From: Ctenosaura bakeri
Taxonomy: Eukaryota > Chordata > Lepidosauria > Squamata > Iguanidae
Direction: 5' to 3'
Assembly: GCA_948474755.1 (NCBI GenBank)
Contig: CAOLHI010001842.1
Span: 186,001 to 250,000, forward strand
Length of the DNA stretch: 64,000 nt
Positions within the stretch are counted from its first letter, which is position 1, and the number at the start of each line of letters is the position of its first letter. Of this stretch, positions 24,505 through 34,676 are shown in pieces. Under the pieces are notes generated by a model, which searched no databases, was not told the DNA's origin, and saw nothing but the letters and a program-made list of their open reading frames with translations. The position numbers and the translations under genes are program-made.

Positions 24505-25190
24505 CATAACAAGAAGGCTAGCACGGTACTGTGGTTTGAGCAGGTTCAAATCCCCTCTGCTAACCCTAGAAAAGTCCTGGGGTATTTTGAAATGAAACCA
24601 GAACTTTGCCAGTCAAATATGCTAGGTCAACAAAAGGAAATAAGAAGTCATCAGAATATATTATTGTATTTATTAACTGTGGCAAGGTTAACATATGGGC
24701 AACACTGGAAAGAAAAGAAATATATTGATATAGAAGAATGGAAGTTAAAAGTCCTGGGTATGATAGAGATGGAAAAATTAGCCTTTTCTTTGAAGGATAA
24801 ATCTATCCAGAATTTTGAAAAAGAATGGAAAGCAGTATTGGATTGGGCAAAGATATAAATGTAATAAGAAATCAAGAAGAAATAACGTAATTGTTCTTTT
24901 CTCTGTAAAATGCAAATTATGTTTGTATGTAATGGAAATAAGCAATTGCAACTGGAAGATTTAAGCCTGGAAGTGTGTGTGTGTGGGGGGGGTATTTTCG
25001 AGATTAAATCTTAATAAAAATTATTACAAAAAAAGAAAAGAAAAGCCCTGGGTAACTTTGGACAACTCGCACTCTCTCATCCTCAGAGAGGGGCCATGGC
25101 AAACCCCCTCTGAGCAAATCCTGCCACGAAAACCCCACGATAGAGTCACTTTCAGATTGTTAAAAGTTGGAAACAAAGGCACACAAGATC
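24505..25190 (+). repeat. tRNA-derived SINE (family A) split by an L1 insertion
   Basis: The head (GGTACTGTGGTTTGAGCAGG, CAAATCCCCTCTGC) lies before 24570. The middle and tail (CTTTGGACAACTCGCACTCT, AAAACCCCACGATAG) resume at 25053. The L1 accounts for the gap. Confidence 0.75.
24582..25040 (+). mobile_element. L1 LINE, 3' end, with poly-A-rich tail and target duplication
   Basis: Encodes the last part of ORF2 (ARLTYGQHWKEKKYIDIEEW, FSLKDKSIQNFEKEWKAVL) ending at 24858, followed by a 3'UTR with a G-rich (GTGTGTGGGGGGG) run and an A-rich tail AAAAAAAGAAAAG. AAAAGTCCTGGG at 24570-24581 and AAAAGCCCTGGG at 25041-25052 are the target duplication. Confidence 0.85.
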
Positions 25191-25312
25191 AACAGTGAAG
25201 GAACTTCCGTAAGTGTATGACACCAATAGGAGTCTGACCAATCTGTGCAGGTCTCCCTTTGCTGGCCAAGACCAGACCAAGATAACATACATTTCTTTGA
25301 ATGCCTGATTGG

Positions 25313-25493
25313 GGCCATTTCCGCACTAGCCTGCTATAGCGCTATGATTCCACTTTCAACATCCTATGGAATCCTGGGGTTTGCAGTTTCGGGAGGGGCC
25401 AACTGACCCCTCCCGAAACTGCAAACCCCAGGATTCCATAGGATGTTGAAAAGTGGAATCATAGCACTATAACAGGCTAGTCCAGAAATGTCC
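25313..25493. repeat. M1 palindromic MITE
   Basis: GGCCATTTCCGCACTAGCCT to its complement around a CGGGAGGGGCC centre. Flanked by TGG on both sides (25310-25312 and 25494-25496). Confidence 0.92.
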
Positions 25494-25796
25494 TGGGTTA
25501 TAAAAGTGATTGGGAAGTGATATCAGTGTTTAAAAACGAACTGGTTGGCTTGGTCTTCTAAGCCTGGAGGAAAGGGCTTCCCGGACAACACAGGAGAGAG
25601 CCAATATGTGCTGGCACCTGGTGGTACCCAGAAGAAATGCAAGTGTCCTCCTTTGCTCCGACCATAGATGTGTATCTGTCAGGAACCGAATCCACACACA
25701 CAAATATAACAGTGCATAAACATTATTTATTAGGAGTGTGATACATAGTGCGGGTCTTCAGTGAGCAAACTGGAGGCAATTAGCAAAATCCAAAAC
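25494..25796. other. No gene seen
   Basis: Short intergenic stretch. No feature can be supported. Confidence 0.4.
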
Positions 25797-25799
25797 ATT

Positions 25800-26228
25800 G
25801 GCCCTTTTCGCATTGAGGCTTCTTGCGTGAGGGGGGAGGGTGGCTCGCGCAAGAAGCCTCCTCCGGGAGGCTGCCGCTTCCCCCTCGTTCCTTCTGCAGG
25901 CACTTCCTGCTGGTGTGTCTGTCGTGCTAGCGCCCCGCCCCTTCTTTCCACAGGGGCCTGTGGGAGCTGTAGGCACCGCGGAGGGAAGAAAACGCGACCC
26001 GGCCGCCTCCCCAATGCTCCGCACAGCAGGTAAGCGTGCATGGGCGCCGGGAGCGTTGCGTGAGCGCGGGTAATTTTCGCTTCGAAGCGAAAATCAAAAA
26101 AACCGCGATCATGCCGCTGCAGCCCCGTGAGCGTGGCGGAAGTGGGAGTGCGTCGTGCAGAGCGACGCTCCCACTCCCATGAGGCTCACAGGGCTATTTC
26201 GCGAGAGAAAGCCCATGCGAAAAGGGCC
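25800..26228. repeat. Larger TIR element (family M2) with CpG-rich core
   Basis: Termini GCCCTTTTCGCATTGAG and GCCCATGCGAAAAGGGCC are inverted repeats (start base G at 25800). ATT flanks both sides (25797-25799 and 26229-26231). The core is CpG-rich with an inner inverted pair (TTTTCGCTTCGAAGCGAAAA near 26076). Related in TIR and target length to M1. Confidence 0.8.
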
Positions 26229-26424
26229 ATTAAAGGCAAAGAGTTTCTCATCTGGCCCACAAGAGACCTTGGAGTTCTGGTTTAGCCTGGCAGTGCTTAT
26301 CACTACATCCCTAGCTTTGTTTATCTAACCGTCTCTGGTTCTCATACCTTGTTACAAGCAAGCTGCTACTTAACTCCTACTACATGTCCCATAACTGAAA
26401 TATGGAGGGCTACCCGACAGTATC

Positions 26425-26655
26425 TGCCTTCCAGTTCACCTGTCCACTTGGGGTGACCCCATTAATTCCAGAGGTTTTCTTAGGCAAGGAATCCTCAGAG
26501 GTGGCTTTGCCAGTTCCTCTGAAATATAATCTACAGCACCTGGTATTGGTTGGTGGTCTCCCATTCAAGTACCAGCAAGGACTGACCCTGCTTGGCTTCC
26601 AAGACCCAACAAGATCTTGGTACCCTCAGACCACAGCAGCAGACAAATAGCTGCT
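26425..26655 (-). repeat. 5S-rRNA-derived SINE, minus strand
   Basis: The + strand reads CAGCACCTGGTATTGG, GGTGGTCTCCCATTCAAGTA and GACCCTGCTTGGCTTCC, which is the complement of the 3' half of vertebrate 5S rRNA including the box-C area. The non-5S part CCTCTGAGGATTCCTTGCCT (minus strand) recurs in other copies. Confidence 0.8.
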
Positions 26656-26903
26656 TATGTTTCCAGGGTTAAAACCAATTAACAATCAGTTTTTCTGTTT
26701 TCACAGGGAGAGCAGAATCCACCACCTCTTTGTCCCAGCTTGCCTTGCTGCATCCCAAGATCTTTTTGTACGGTACTACCCAAGTTTCTAAATATTACCT
26801 CCTCGATTCCACCTTAAGTTATCTGAAAGGTAGTAACAGACACAGAACAAATCTACACTACACAGTCAGCAGTTTAATAACATTTCAATGGCTCCATCCT
26901 GTG
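26656..26903. other. No gene seen
   Basis: Intergenic, no supported feature. Confidence 0.4.
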
Positions 26904-27235
26904 GAATCATAGAATCATAGATATCTAGAGTTGGAAGAGACCACACAGGCCATCCAGTCCAACCCCCTGCCATGCAACAACACCCTCAAAGCACTCCCGA
27001 CAGATGCCCACCCAGCCTCTGCTTAAAAACCTCCAAGGAAGGAGACTCAACCACACTCCGAGGCAGCAGATTCCACTGCCGGACAGCCCTAACTGTCAGG
27101 AAGATCTTCTTGAGGTTCAGGTGGAATCTCCTTTCCTGCAGCTTGAATCCATTGCTCCTTGTCCTGGTCTCTGGAGCAGCAGAAAACAAGCCCTCTCCTT
27201 CCTCTACGTGGCATCCCTTCAAATATTTATTAATT
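26904..27235 (-). mobile_element. CR1 LINE 3' end, minus strand
   Basis: Octamer tail complement at 26904, CATCCAGTCCAACCCCCTGC block, and the minus-strand ORF piece [19 protein letters not shown]. It stops near 27235. Confidence 0.9.
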
Positions 27236-27608
27236 TTTGTTTCTTAATCTTCAGCTGTAAACCAATGTGCAGACCTGTCTGAATGACAGCATTGAAGCTG
27301 TGTAGCAAAGTATCCCCAGAACCTCCCCAAATTATAACTCCCAGGATTCTGTGATTCTACATTAGATGTGTACAGCAGTTTGGTAGCACTTTGCCTGTCA
27401 TGGCTTCATCCTACAAGCTGCGTACACTCTCCTGAATGATAGTTCTTTAGCACAGAATTCTAAATACCTCCCTAAACTACCAGTCTCAGGATTCCATGGG
27501 ACGGAGCCATCGCAGCTAATGTGGAGTCAGACTGGTAGATCTATGTACTTGTCTCATTTGCTTGTTCCCCAGCCTGAAAAAGCTCTCTGATGAATTTGAA
27601 ACACGAGG
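27236..27608. other. No gene seen
   Basis: Holds two decayed blocks resembling the TCCCAGGATTCTGTG and CTCAGGATTCCATGG words of palindromic repeats. Nothing clear. Confidence 0.4.
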
Positions 27609-27672
27609 CTGTCATAGCACTATGATTCCACTTTCAACATCCTATGGAATCCTGGGGTTTGCAGTTTCGGGA
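27609..27672 (+). repeat. M1 MITE left half
   Basis: GTCATAGCACTATGATTCCA through GGGGTTTGCAGTTTCGGGAG only. The right arm is missing. Confidence 0.75.
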
Positions 27673-27794
27673 GTTTTGTGCAGAAATGACTCCTGTCTGC
27701 TATTTTGTGAATTTTAGCTGGCCTTAAAGCTGCAGTCCTAAAAGTAATTTACATATATCATTGAATACCAAAGTCAAAACTGGCTATGCCATCA

Positions 27795-28168
27795 TATTTC
27801 CAGTCTCTATGTATGGTAGTGAAAGCCGGACAGTGAAGAAAGCTGAGAGGAAAGGAATTGGCTGAGATGTGAAGCTGGAGGAGAGTTCTGTGGTCTGCTA
27901 AAAAGACCAATGAATGGGTCTGAGAGCAAATCCAGCCTGAACTCTTCCTAGAAGCCAAGATGACTAAACTGAGACTTTTATACTTTGAACATATCATGAG
28001 AAGACAGAAAACAATAATGTTTGGTCATGTGGAAGACAGTAGGAAAAGAGGAGGCCTGCATCACAGGTGGACAGACTTAATCAAGGAAGCCACAACTGCC
28101 TAAGTTTGCAAGATGCGAGCAGAGTTGTTGGTGACAGAGTGACTTAGAGGTCTCTTACCCATAGGGTC
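27795..28168 (+). mobile_element. BovB/RTE LINE 3' end
   Basis: Translated pieces: YGSESRTVKKAER, WSAKKTNEWV, LRLLYFEHIMRRQK, and GRPASQVDRLNQGSHNCL-like text from decayed frames. The block TGACAGAGTGACTTAGAGGT with CATAGGGTC matches the 3' end of BovB. Frames are broken. Confidence 0.75.
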
Positions 28169-28382
28169 CCAGACAACCACAGTGCTGGAAGAGCCCCCCA
28201 AGGCCATCCAGTCCAACCCCATTCTACCTTGAAGGAATACACCATCAAGGCATTCCTGACAGATGGCCATCCAGCCTGTTTGAAAACCTCCAAAAAGGAG
28301 ACTCCAGAATACTCCCAGGCAGCGTATCTCCTCTGTTGAACTGCTCTTACCATCAGGAAGTTCTTCCTAATGTCCAGGAAAA
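28169..28382 (-). mobile_element. CR1 fragment, minus strand
   Basis: AAGGCCATCCAGTCCAACCC to CCATCAGGAAGTTCTTCCTA. It meets the next copy at an inverted junction. Confidence 0.8.
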
Positions 28383-28606
28383 GAGATTCCACCTAAACAT
28401 TAGGAAGAATTTCCTTATCCTAAGATACGTTTGATAGTGGAGTATGTTGCTACCTCAATAGAGTGTGGTGGAGTCTCCTGCTTTGGAGGTTTTTAAACAG
28501 AGATTGGATGACCATCTGTCAGGAGTGCTTTGATTGTTCACTCCTGCCTAGCAGAATGGGGTTGGATTTGATGGCCCTAGTGGTCCCTTCCGACTCTACA
28601 ATTCTT
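28383..28606 (+). mobile_element. CR1 3' end, plus strand
   Basis: GAGATTCCACCTAAACATTA to CCGACTCTACAATTCTTTC. It forms an inverted pair with the minus-strand fragment just before it. Confidence 0.8.
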
Positions 28607-28682
28607 TCATCAGCCAGCTTGACAACTACTAGCAGTCATAACATTAACGCTATTACAGATGTTGGTGTTAATGCATAACTCT

Positions 28683-28830
28683 AATGAACCAGTGTGGTGT
28701 AGTGGTTTGAATGTAGAGATCAGGGTTCAAATTCTCCTTCAGGCCTGGAAACCCACTGGGTGACCTTGGACAAGTCACCATCTTTCAGCTTCAGAGGAAG
28801 CCCATTGCAAACCACCTCTTGTTGGAAAAT
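28683..28830 (+). repeat. tRNA-derived SINE (family A), truncated
   Basis: AACCAGTGTGGTGTAGTGG head, GGGTTCAAATTCTCC B-box region and ACCCACTGGGTGACCTTGG. The tail is missing. Confidence 0.85.
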
Positions 28831-28906
28831 TCTGGCATTCTCTCTTCCCTGCCTTCTTGCTCTGGGACAAATGGTGCTTGGCTAGCATAGGGTTAATTTT
28901 CCTTTG

Positions 28907-29580
28907 TGTCAACGCCAAGGCGTGGCAGGCAGCCAAGAGCCAGCTAATAGGTCTTTTCCCAGATAAGGCAGACAGGCAATAAATCAAAGGGCTTTACTTC
29001 AGCAGTGGGTAGATAAGGTAGCAGTAAACTAAAGAGACTTTTGCAGCAAAGATATTCCCTGGCTGTTACATCACAGCCAGGCAAAACAGCAAACAGAGTC
29101 CACGTACCACGGAGCTTGTTCCTCAGCAGGTTGGGCAGCATTCCAGGAAGCAAGGCAAGGGCCCCAATAGCCCAGCAGGCACTCCCAAAATGGACAGCTG
29201 TGAGCTGACAAAGACCCAAGGCTGAGTGAGTGCTTTTATTAAGCAGGCCCTCACCCAGGTGCTACCTCAGCTGGAGCTTGATTGCTTGGTGTTTCCTATT
29301 TAAACGCTCTGACCTTCTGAGAGCCCTCTTTTGCTCCCGATGCTGCTGGTAAGTAGGCACCTGCTCTTGAATCTCTGGGTCTAAGGCAGCCCCTGGCTCC
29401 ATTGCTGGGGCGACTGGGGCCAAGGGCTCTGTGTCCAGGGCAGCCTCTGGGGTGGGCTGTGCAGCAGGCTCCATGGCAGCCTCTGGGGAGGGCTCTGTTG
29501 GTGCAGCAGGCTCCATGGCTTTGAAGTCCTCTGGTTCAGACTCAGAGCTTGAGTCCTGGAGTGCCAGGGTCCTGACATTT
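28907..29580 (-). mobile_element. Solo LTR with an acidic ORF, minus strand
   Basis: The + strand starts TGTCAACGCCAAGG and ends GGGTCCTGACA. Flanks CTTTG and TTTTG are a probable 5-bp target duplication with one mismatch. The minus strand has an open frame (29262 to beyond the edge) with DSSSESEPEDF, repeated PEAAMEPAA-type units and a basic RALRRSERLNRK end, then a downstream AATAAA-type signal. Confidence 0.75.
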
Positions 29581-31057
29581 TGCATGTAAAGGTCCTCTGG
29601 CCTCTCACCTAAAGTCCCAATTGTTGCCCTGAGTTATCTAGATCATGGGCCCCAGGATACACCCTGGAGTCTGTTATTGGCCTTCCATAGAAGACCGTGC
29701 CTCTCTTTCTTTGCCTCTTTTTGCAATCTGGCTTCTAGCACTTTCTCTCTGCTATGCTAGCCTCTCCACCAAGAAGTCAATGAATTAAGAATGACACTAC
29801 CATCTTCCCTAATCCTTTTGTTAGTTAGTTAGGATCTAGTTTCTCCAATGCATACATAATAGTAAAATTTATCAGTAAATTTTCTAAGTTTGGAACCTGA
29901 AACTGCCTGCCTTGCTTTGCTTTCAAGTCAGCTTCCAGTTCAGAGGAGCCACACAGATATTATGACATGCTTTATCTGCCACTCTGCTAAAGGAAGACTA
30001 AATCCTCACAGTTTTAGCTTTCATAGAATTTCCCCAAAGGGCTAAAACCCTGGGAAACACTAACTTCCAATACCTCTGACCAAATCTTTCCAAGAAAATA
30101 CTGTGACAGGGTTGTCAGGAGTCAGCATCAACTTCAAGGCACATAACACAAACAAAAAGACTAACAGGGATCCATTCAATAAAACTGGGTTTTCCATTTG
30201 AGAATATCAAAACAATTTTAAAATAAACTCTTGAAAAGGCAGATTCCTACATACCTATTTTGCCTGCTCATTGCCTTTCACTTAGGCCCTAATTCTCAGC
30301 CTAATCTGCTCAAGAGGAGAAATTGCAGAAACATAGGTTCCGATCCTTAGAGAATTGGTGGATTTTTTAAATGGAAAATTAAATGAATACACCCTGCCCC
30401 TAGCAAAGCTAAGTCTCCATTGAATTTCTCTACCGTTTTGTAATCTCAGATAGCAATGGTGCACAGCATACATCACTTTTAAAGATTTCCTGCTGAGTTT
30501 TCCAAATGGTGCACACCATTTAAACAAGAAGACTTACAACCTAGTGTGTGCAAGAAGCTCTCCACCCCAGCCTAAATGAACAGAAAAATCTGCTGTTCTG
30601 CACAAAATTCACCCAAGCACACAACACAAATTCCCAGGAATCAAAATAATGCCTTCGAAGGAAAAAAAATGGAATTCTCAAGGGCACAGTGTAATGCTTA
30701 AGGGTGTGATTACTTCCAAGAGAAGTGGGCATAATTTCCCAGGATTGCAGTCTTGGAGTAAGGAAAGAAGGCTGACTGGAACTGGAGATCTTTCCAGACA
30801 AGGTGAGATGGGTATTCGCAAGCACGTGGCCATCAATGGGGTCATTAGAAAAGTGGAGGCTGGTGGCTTCCATGTCAGTGAATGGATGGATCTGTTCAAG
30901 ATGGCTATTTCAAATGAGCTATCCAGGGTATTGAATTCCATCTGCAAGCTAGGTTCAAGCACAATGGAGAGCTCCTTTAGAGACAATTGGTCCATCTAGT
31001 GCAACACTCCCTGCACTGCCCAGAAGAGACTATGTTCTACGGTATTGTCCTGTCTCA
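29581..31057. other. No gene seen; decayed SINE tail and unnamed repeat
   Basis: About 30105-30165 is a SINE-A tail remnant (CATCAACTTCAAGGCACATA). About 30830-30980 is a copy of the unnamed repeat also seen at 11.7 and 14.0 kb (GGCTTCCATGTCAGTG, GTATTGAATTCCATC). The remainder shows no feature. Confidence 0.45.
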
Positions 31058-31237
31058 GGCCACTTCCATACTAGGCTGTTATAGCGCTACGATTCCACTT
31101 TCAACTTCCTATGGAATCCTGGGATTTGCAGTTTTGGGAGGGGCTGGCTGGCCCCTCCCAAAACTGCAAACCCCAGGATTCCATAGGAGGTTGAAAGTGG
31201 AATCGTAGCACTATAACAGCCTAGTGTGGAAGTGGCC
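31058..31237. repeat. M1 palindromic MITE
   Basis: GGCCACTTCCATACTAGGCT to CCTAGTGTGGAAGTGGCC. TCA flanks both ends (31055-31057 and 31238-31240), a perfect 3-bp target duplication. Confidence 0.92.
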
Positions 31238-31289
31238 TCAGTCAGAGCAGCTTGGCTGATAACTCAAACAAAAACAAACTGAATAGTTC

Positions 31290-31795
31290 CAGGCTTGTTG
31301 CTTGCTTTTAGGCAGTAAGTACAAGGTCATAAATAAAGTCCAACAGAGTCCTGAGTCTAAAGTCCATCAGGGTAATCCAGAGCCAGGCACAGAGTTTAGC
31401 AAGATACCCAGCAGGGTGGAAGGTCAGATAAGCTCTGACAACTCCTGGAGGGGAAGGGCGGCAGGTATATAGGTCAGCAGCCTAACACAGCTGTTGCCTG
31501 ATTGTTGGCGATTATATATTCTTTGGGATTGGCGTAGGCTCTTCTCTGCGCTCAGCACAGATAGGTACTAATAAGTTATCTTCTGTGTCTGAAAGGGCAA
31601 GATTCCCTGCTGGAACTAGCACCATTCCCTGGTCTGTTTGTGGCACTGTAATCTCTTCCCATACAACAGGTCCAGGCATGCCCCCTGCTTCAGCCTCTGG
31701 CATCTCCTCTGTTTCAGACTCTGAGTCAGGGTCCGTGCTCTGGAAGCAGGGCATGATAGGTATCAAGCAGTAACCCTTCCCGATCCCACATGTCA
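31290..31795 (-). mobile_element. Probable solo LTR with an acidic ORF, minus strand
   Basis: The minus strand has an open frame (31512-31766) rich in acidic residues (DPDSESETEEMPEAEAGG) entering from the right edge, then a TATA-like CCTATATACC near 31468. This matches the layout of the LTRs at 23.5 and 28.9 kb. The exact ends and target duplication were not resolved. Confidence 0.5.
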
Positions 31796-32600
31796 GATGC
31801 TAGGGATTCAATCTGAGACCTATGGCAGGCAAAAAACGTGCTCTGTCACTGAGCAGTGGTCCTTCCACATCACTAACTCCTTGCATTGCAGAGGTGTCCA
31901 GAGCCACACCGGAGCCATGGTTGGCCCACCAGAGTCTCAAAACCTCCTCAACGAGGTGGGGGGGTACAAGTGTTATTTAGGCCATGGGAGGGAGAGGTTG
32001 GATGACAAACTTGATGTAGTTAGCTCCATCTCTGATGAACCTATTCTCACCCTACCAGCCCCAGTGCCTGAGCTGGTTCACAGAATACCCACACCCCAAG
32101 ATGCAACTCCTTGGGTTAGAAGGATGAAGGTCTCTCACCTGCAGTATGACGCTAGGGAACTGCTGGCAGAGTGAACCTTGGTCTTTGGACTCTAGCAAGT
32201 GGAGCAGCTGTGAAACTTCTACGACCGCCACAAAGTGTGCTATAGACAATCCAGTTGAGGAAATCCATCAGACTGGTCATTTCTTAGGCTCTTCAGAAGA
32301 GGTTGTCCTCAGGGATCCTTTGCTGGGGGAATTTCATTCTATAGAAACTAAGCAGAAAGGCTTCTTGGTAGCGGCACCCATCCTGAGCTTCCTCCCTACC
32401 AAAGCTTGACCAGTAACAACACTACATTTGTTTAGGTACAAGGCAAAAAAAAGTATGCATTTCTCCAGGCATTTTTAAGTGCTATGCTCATTTATTTAGC
32501 TTGTCCTGATTTTTTAAGTGATTTTATGGCAATGGTGTTTTGTGGTTTTACCAGAGCTGGGGAATTATTTTTGGACTACAAGTCCCAGGATCCCCCAAAC
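31796..32600. other. No gene seen
   Basis: No coding, RNA or repeat signature recognised. Confidence 0.4.
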
Positions 32601-32604
32601 AGCA

Positions 32605-32728
32605 TGGCCATGACAGTGGGATGGTGAATCCACTCCGGGCTTTAGCTCAAATAGAAAAGGAGCTATTGCTCCTTTTGCGTTTGGGCTAAAGCCAGGAGTA
32701 GATTCACCATCCCACTGACATGGCCATA
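32605..32728. repeat. Palindromic repeat inserted in an older repeat
   Basis: CATGGCCATGACAGTGGGAT and its complement (ATCCCACTGACATGGCCAT) bracket a paired GGCTTTAGCTCAAA core. It interrupts a TACAAGTCCCAGGATCCCCC / GGAGGATTCTGGTACTTGTC block. Confidence 0.75.
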
Positions 32729-33104
32729 CTGGCTGGAGGATTCTGGTACTTGTCATCTAAAAAGTAATTTTCCCAAGTCCTGGAAAAGATGCAATTCTCT
32801 TTCTGCTGCATTATATTTTTCTTAGCGTATTTTGATTTTTATGCCTTTCATAAAAGGGTTCAAGCCTTCCACTCCTGTTGCATTCTATTTCAGTATATAT
32901 TGACATTTTTCAGTGCCTAATATATACGTCGCCCTGATGCCTGAAGATGAAGGGCAGGTTTAAAATATTCTTAATAAATGAAAGATAAACAAACACAAGC
33001 ATCTCTCCATGGGGTAAATCAGAGCAGCAGCTCTAGTCTCCAAAAAAGAAAGAAATATATATTGCCAATTAGACTGTCAGAACAGTGGAGTTACAAAGGG
33101 AAAA
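32729..33104. other. No gene seen
   Basis: AT-rich intergenic sequence. No supported feature. Confidence 0.4.
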
Positions 33105-33146
33105 GGTACGACAGGAAAAGAGAGCCCACCCAAACATTAGGAAAAC

Positions 33147-34084
33147 CTATAGGTTGCTCTGGGTTTTCCGGGCTTTGAGGCCGATGTTCTATTAGTATTT
33201 TCTCCTGACGTTTCGCCTGCATCTGTGGCTGGCATCTTCAGAGGATCTGGTGGCATAGAAGCGAGATGGAGCATAGATACTTGTGTAGTCCCAGGGTGGG
33301 ATGAAGCAATTTGTCTATGTTAAGTTGGCCTGTGTGATGGCCTATTGTTAAATGGGATATCCCCCAGGGTGTATGTTAGGGGATATGCATAGCAGTGTGT
33401 TAAGTACATTAGCAACCCATTGTATTGTTTCTTGTAGAGGGACCTCCAGAGTCTAGGTGGTGTCCATTGTCATATTTTTGAATCTTGATTTTAGTGTTCC
33501 TCAGTCCTGGCAGCCAAATTTTGTTTACTTTCTGAGTTTCTTCTTTCCTGTTGAAATCGTCCAGGTGTTTATGGATTTCCATGGCCTCTCTGTGTAGCCT
33601 GACATAGTAGTTGTCAGAACGGTCCAGAATTTCTGTGCGTTCAGAAAGCATTCTGTGTCCAGGTTGGTTTATAACATGTTCTGCTACTGCTGATTTTTTC
33701 TGGCTGGATCAGTCTGCAGTGTCTTTCATGTTCTTTGATTCGTGTTTGGACGCTGCGTTTTGTAGTCCCTACGTAGACCTGCCCACAACTGCAAGGTATG
33801 CGATAAATTCCAGCAGAAGTGAGAGGATCCCTCGTGTCCTTGCGTGAACATAGCATTTGTTGAATTTTCTTGGTCGGTCTCTAGATCGTTTGGAGGTTAT
33901 GTTTCTTCATCAGTTTCCCTATACGGTCAGTGACCCCTTTGATGTATGGTAAAAACACATTCCCTTGGGTTGGCTGCTTATCTTCACTGCTGTAGTTTTT
34001 TCTGGGTCTCGAGGCTCTTCTGATGTCTGAACCGGAGTAACTATTGGCCTGTAGAGCCCAGTTTAGATGGTTCAGTTTGTTTTC
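33147..34084 (-). mobile_element. Penelope-like element with GIY-YIG endonuclease remnant
   Basis: The minus strand encodes SAGIYRIPCSCGQVYVGTTK with SVQTRIKEHERH, the GIY-YIG nuclease fold of Penelope-like elements, preceded by a linker piece (GVTDRIGKLMKKHNLQTI). A 3' part with LHREAMEIHKHLDDFNRKEE follows. The right-hand ~100 bp on the minus strand is the pseudo-LTR found as inverted pairs at 14.4 and 18.1 kb. The reverse-transcriptase domain is absent, and stops break the frame, so it is dead. Confidence 0.85.
33203..33248 (-). ncRNA. Hammerhead-ribozyme-like core in the Penelope pseudo-LTR
   Basis: The minus strand reads stem-I TCCT, CTGAAGA (matches CUGANGA), a short GCC/GGC stem II, then GAAAC and GTC before AGGA, which pairs with the stem-I TCCT. 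Hammerhead motifs with very short stem III are established in Penelope-like pseudo-LTRs. One base (U after CTGAAGA) stays unpaired in this fold, so activity is uncertain. Confidence 0.55.
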
Positions 34085-34272
34085 CTGACAGTAAGAACTG
34101 TTCCACAATGGAACATGCTGCTTCACTGGAGTGTGGTGGAGTTTCCTTCTTTAGAGATGTTTAAACAGAAACTGGATCCATTGGGAGTGCTTTGATGGCG
34201 TCTTCCTGCATGACAGAACGGGGTTGGACTGGAAGGCCCTTGGGGGATCTCTTCCAGCTCTAAGATTCCATT

Positions 34273-34676
34273 ATTCATTTGCTTCCACTCCTTTTACAAT
34301 GGCTTCCTGAATCTCATGGTGCTGATGGCATCATCTCCATTACATGCATGCATGTCACCACCTGTGATGCTATGTTGGGCTTGGATACTGCCAGTAGAAT
34401 TGTGCATTATTCTGTTCCATTCAGTTCTACTCTGCAACTCTTGTACTGAAGGACAGCACAGGGCAACCGAGCCAGGAAACCAAATTTCGTGTGCGTGCAT
34501 GCACCATGTCACTGCCTCTGTTTCCACGACCTAGAACTGAACGTGGACATTCAAAATCGAAGGAAGGAAAAACTGGGGAGCAGCCAATAAAATCCACAAG
34601 AGAAACAGGATAGGTGTGTCAGGACCTCTCCAAAAAGAACTCCCTTCCCAGAAAGACTAGAGTTACAGCCTCCTTA
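34273..34676. other. No gene seen
   Basis: Intergenic sequence between the Penelope/CR1 nest and the tandem array. No feature supported. Confidence 0.4.

Larger units (their letters stand above)
33105..34272 (+). mobile_element. CR1 3' end, plus strand, split by a Penelope-like element
   Basis: CR1 text at about 33105-33145 (CCCAAACATTAGGAAAAC) resumes at about 34085 (CCTGACAGTAAGAACTGTTC) and runs to a decayed tail near 34272. The Penelope-like element fills the gap. Confidence 0.7.

Noticed and set aside
29262..29608. Acidic ORF as a host protein-coding gene
   Set aside because: It lies within a TG...CA bounded LTR and crosses its edge by chance into the flank.
33641..33856. A host GIY-YIG nuclease gene
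   Set aside because: The domain sits inside a truncated Penelope-like element with matching pseudo-LTR sequence and broken frames.
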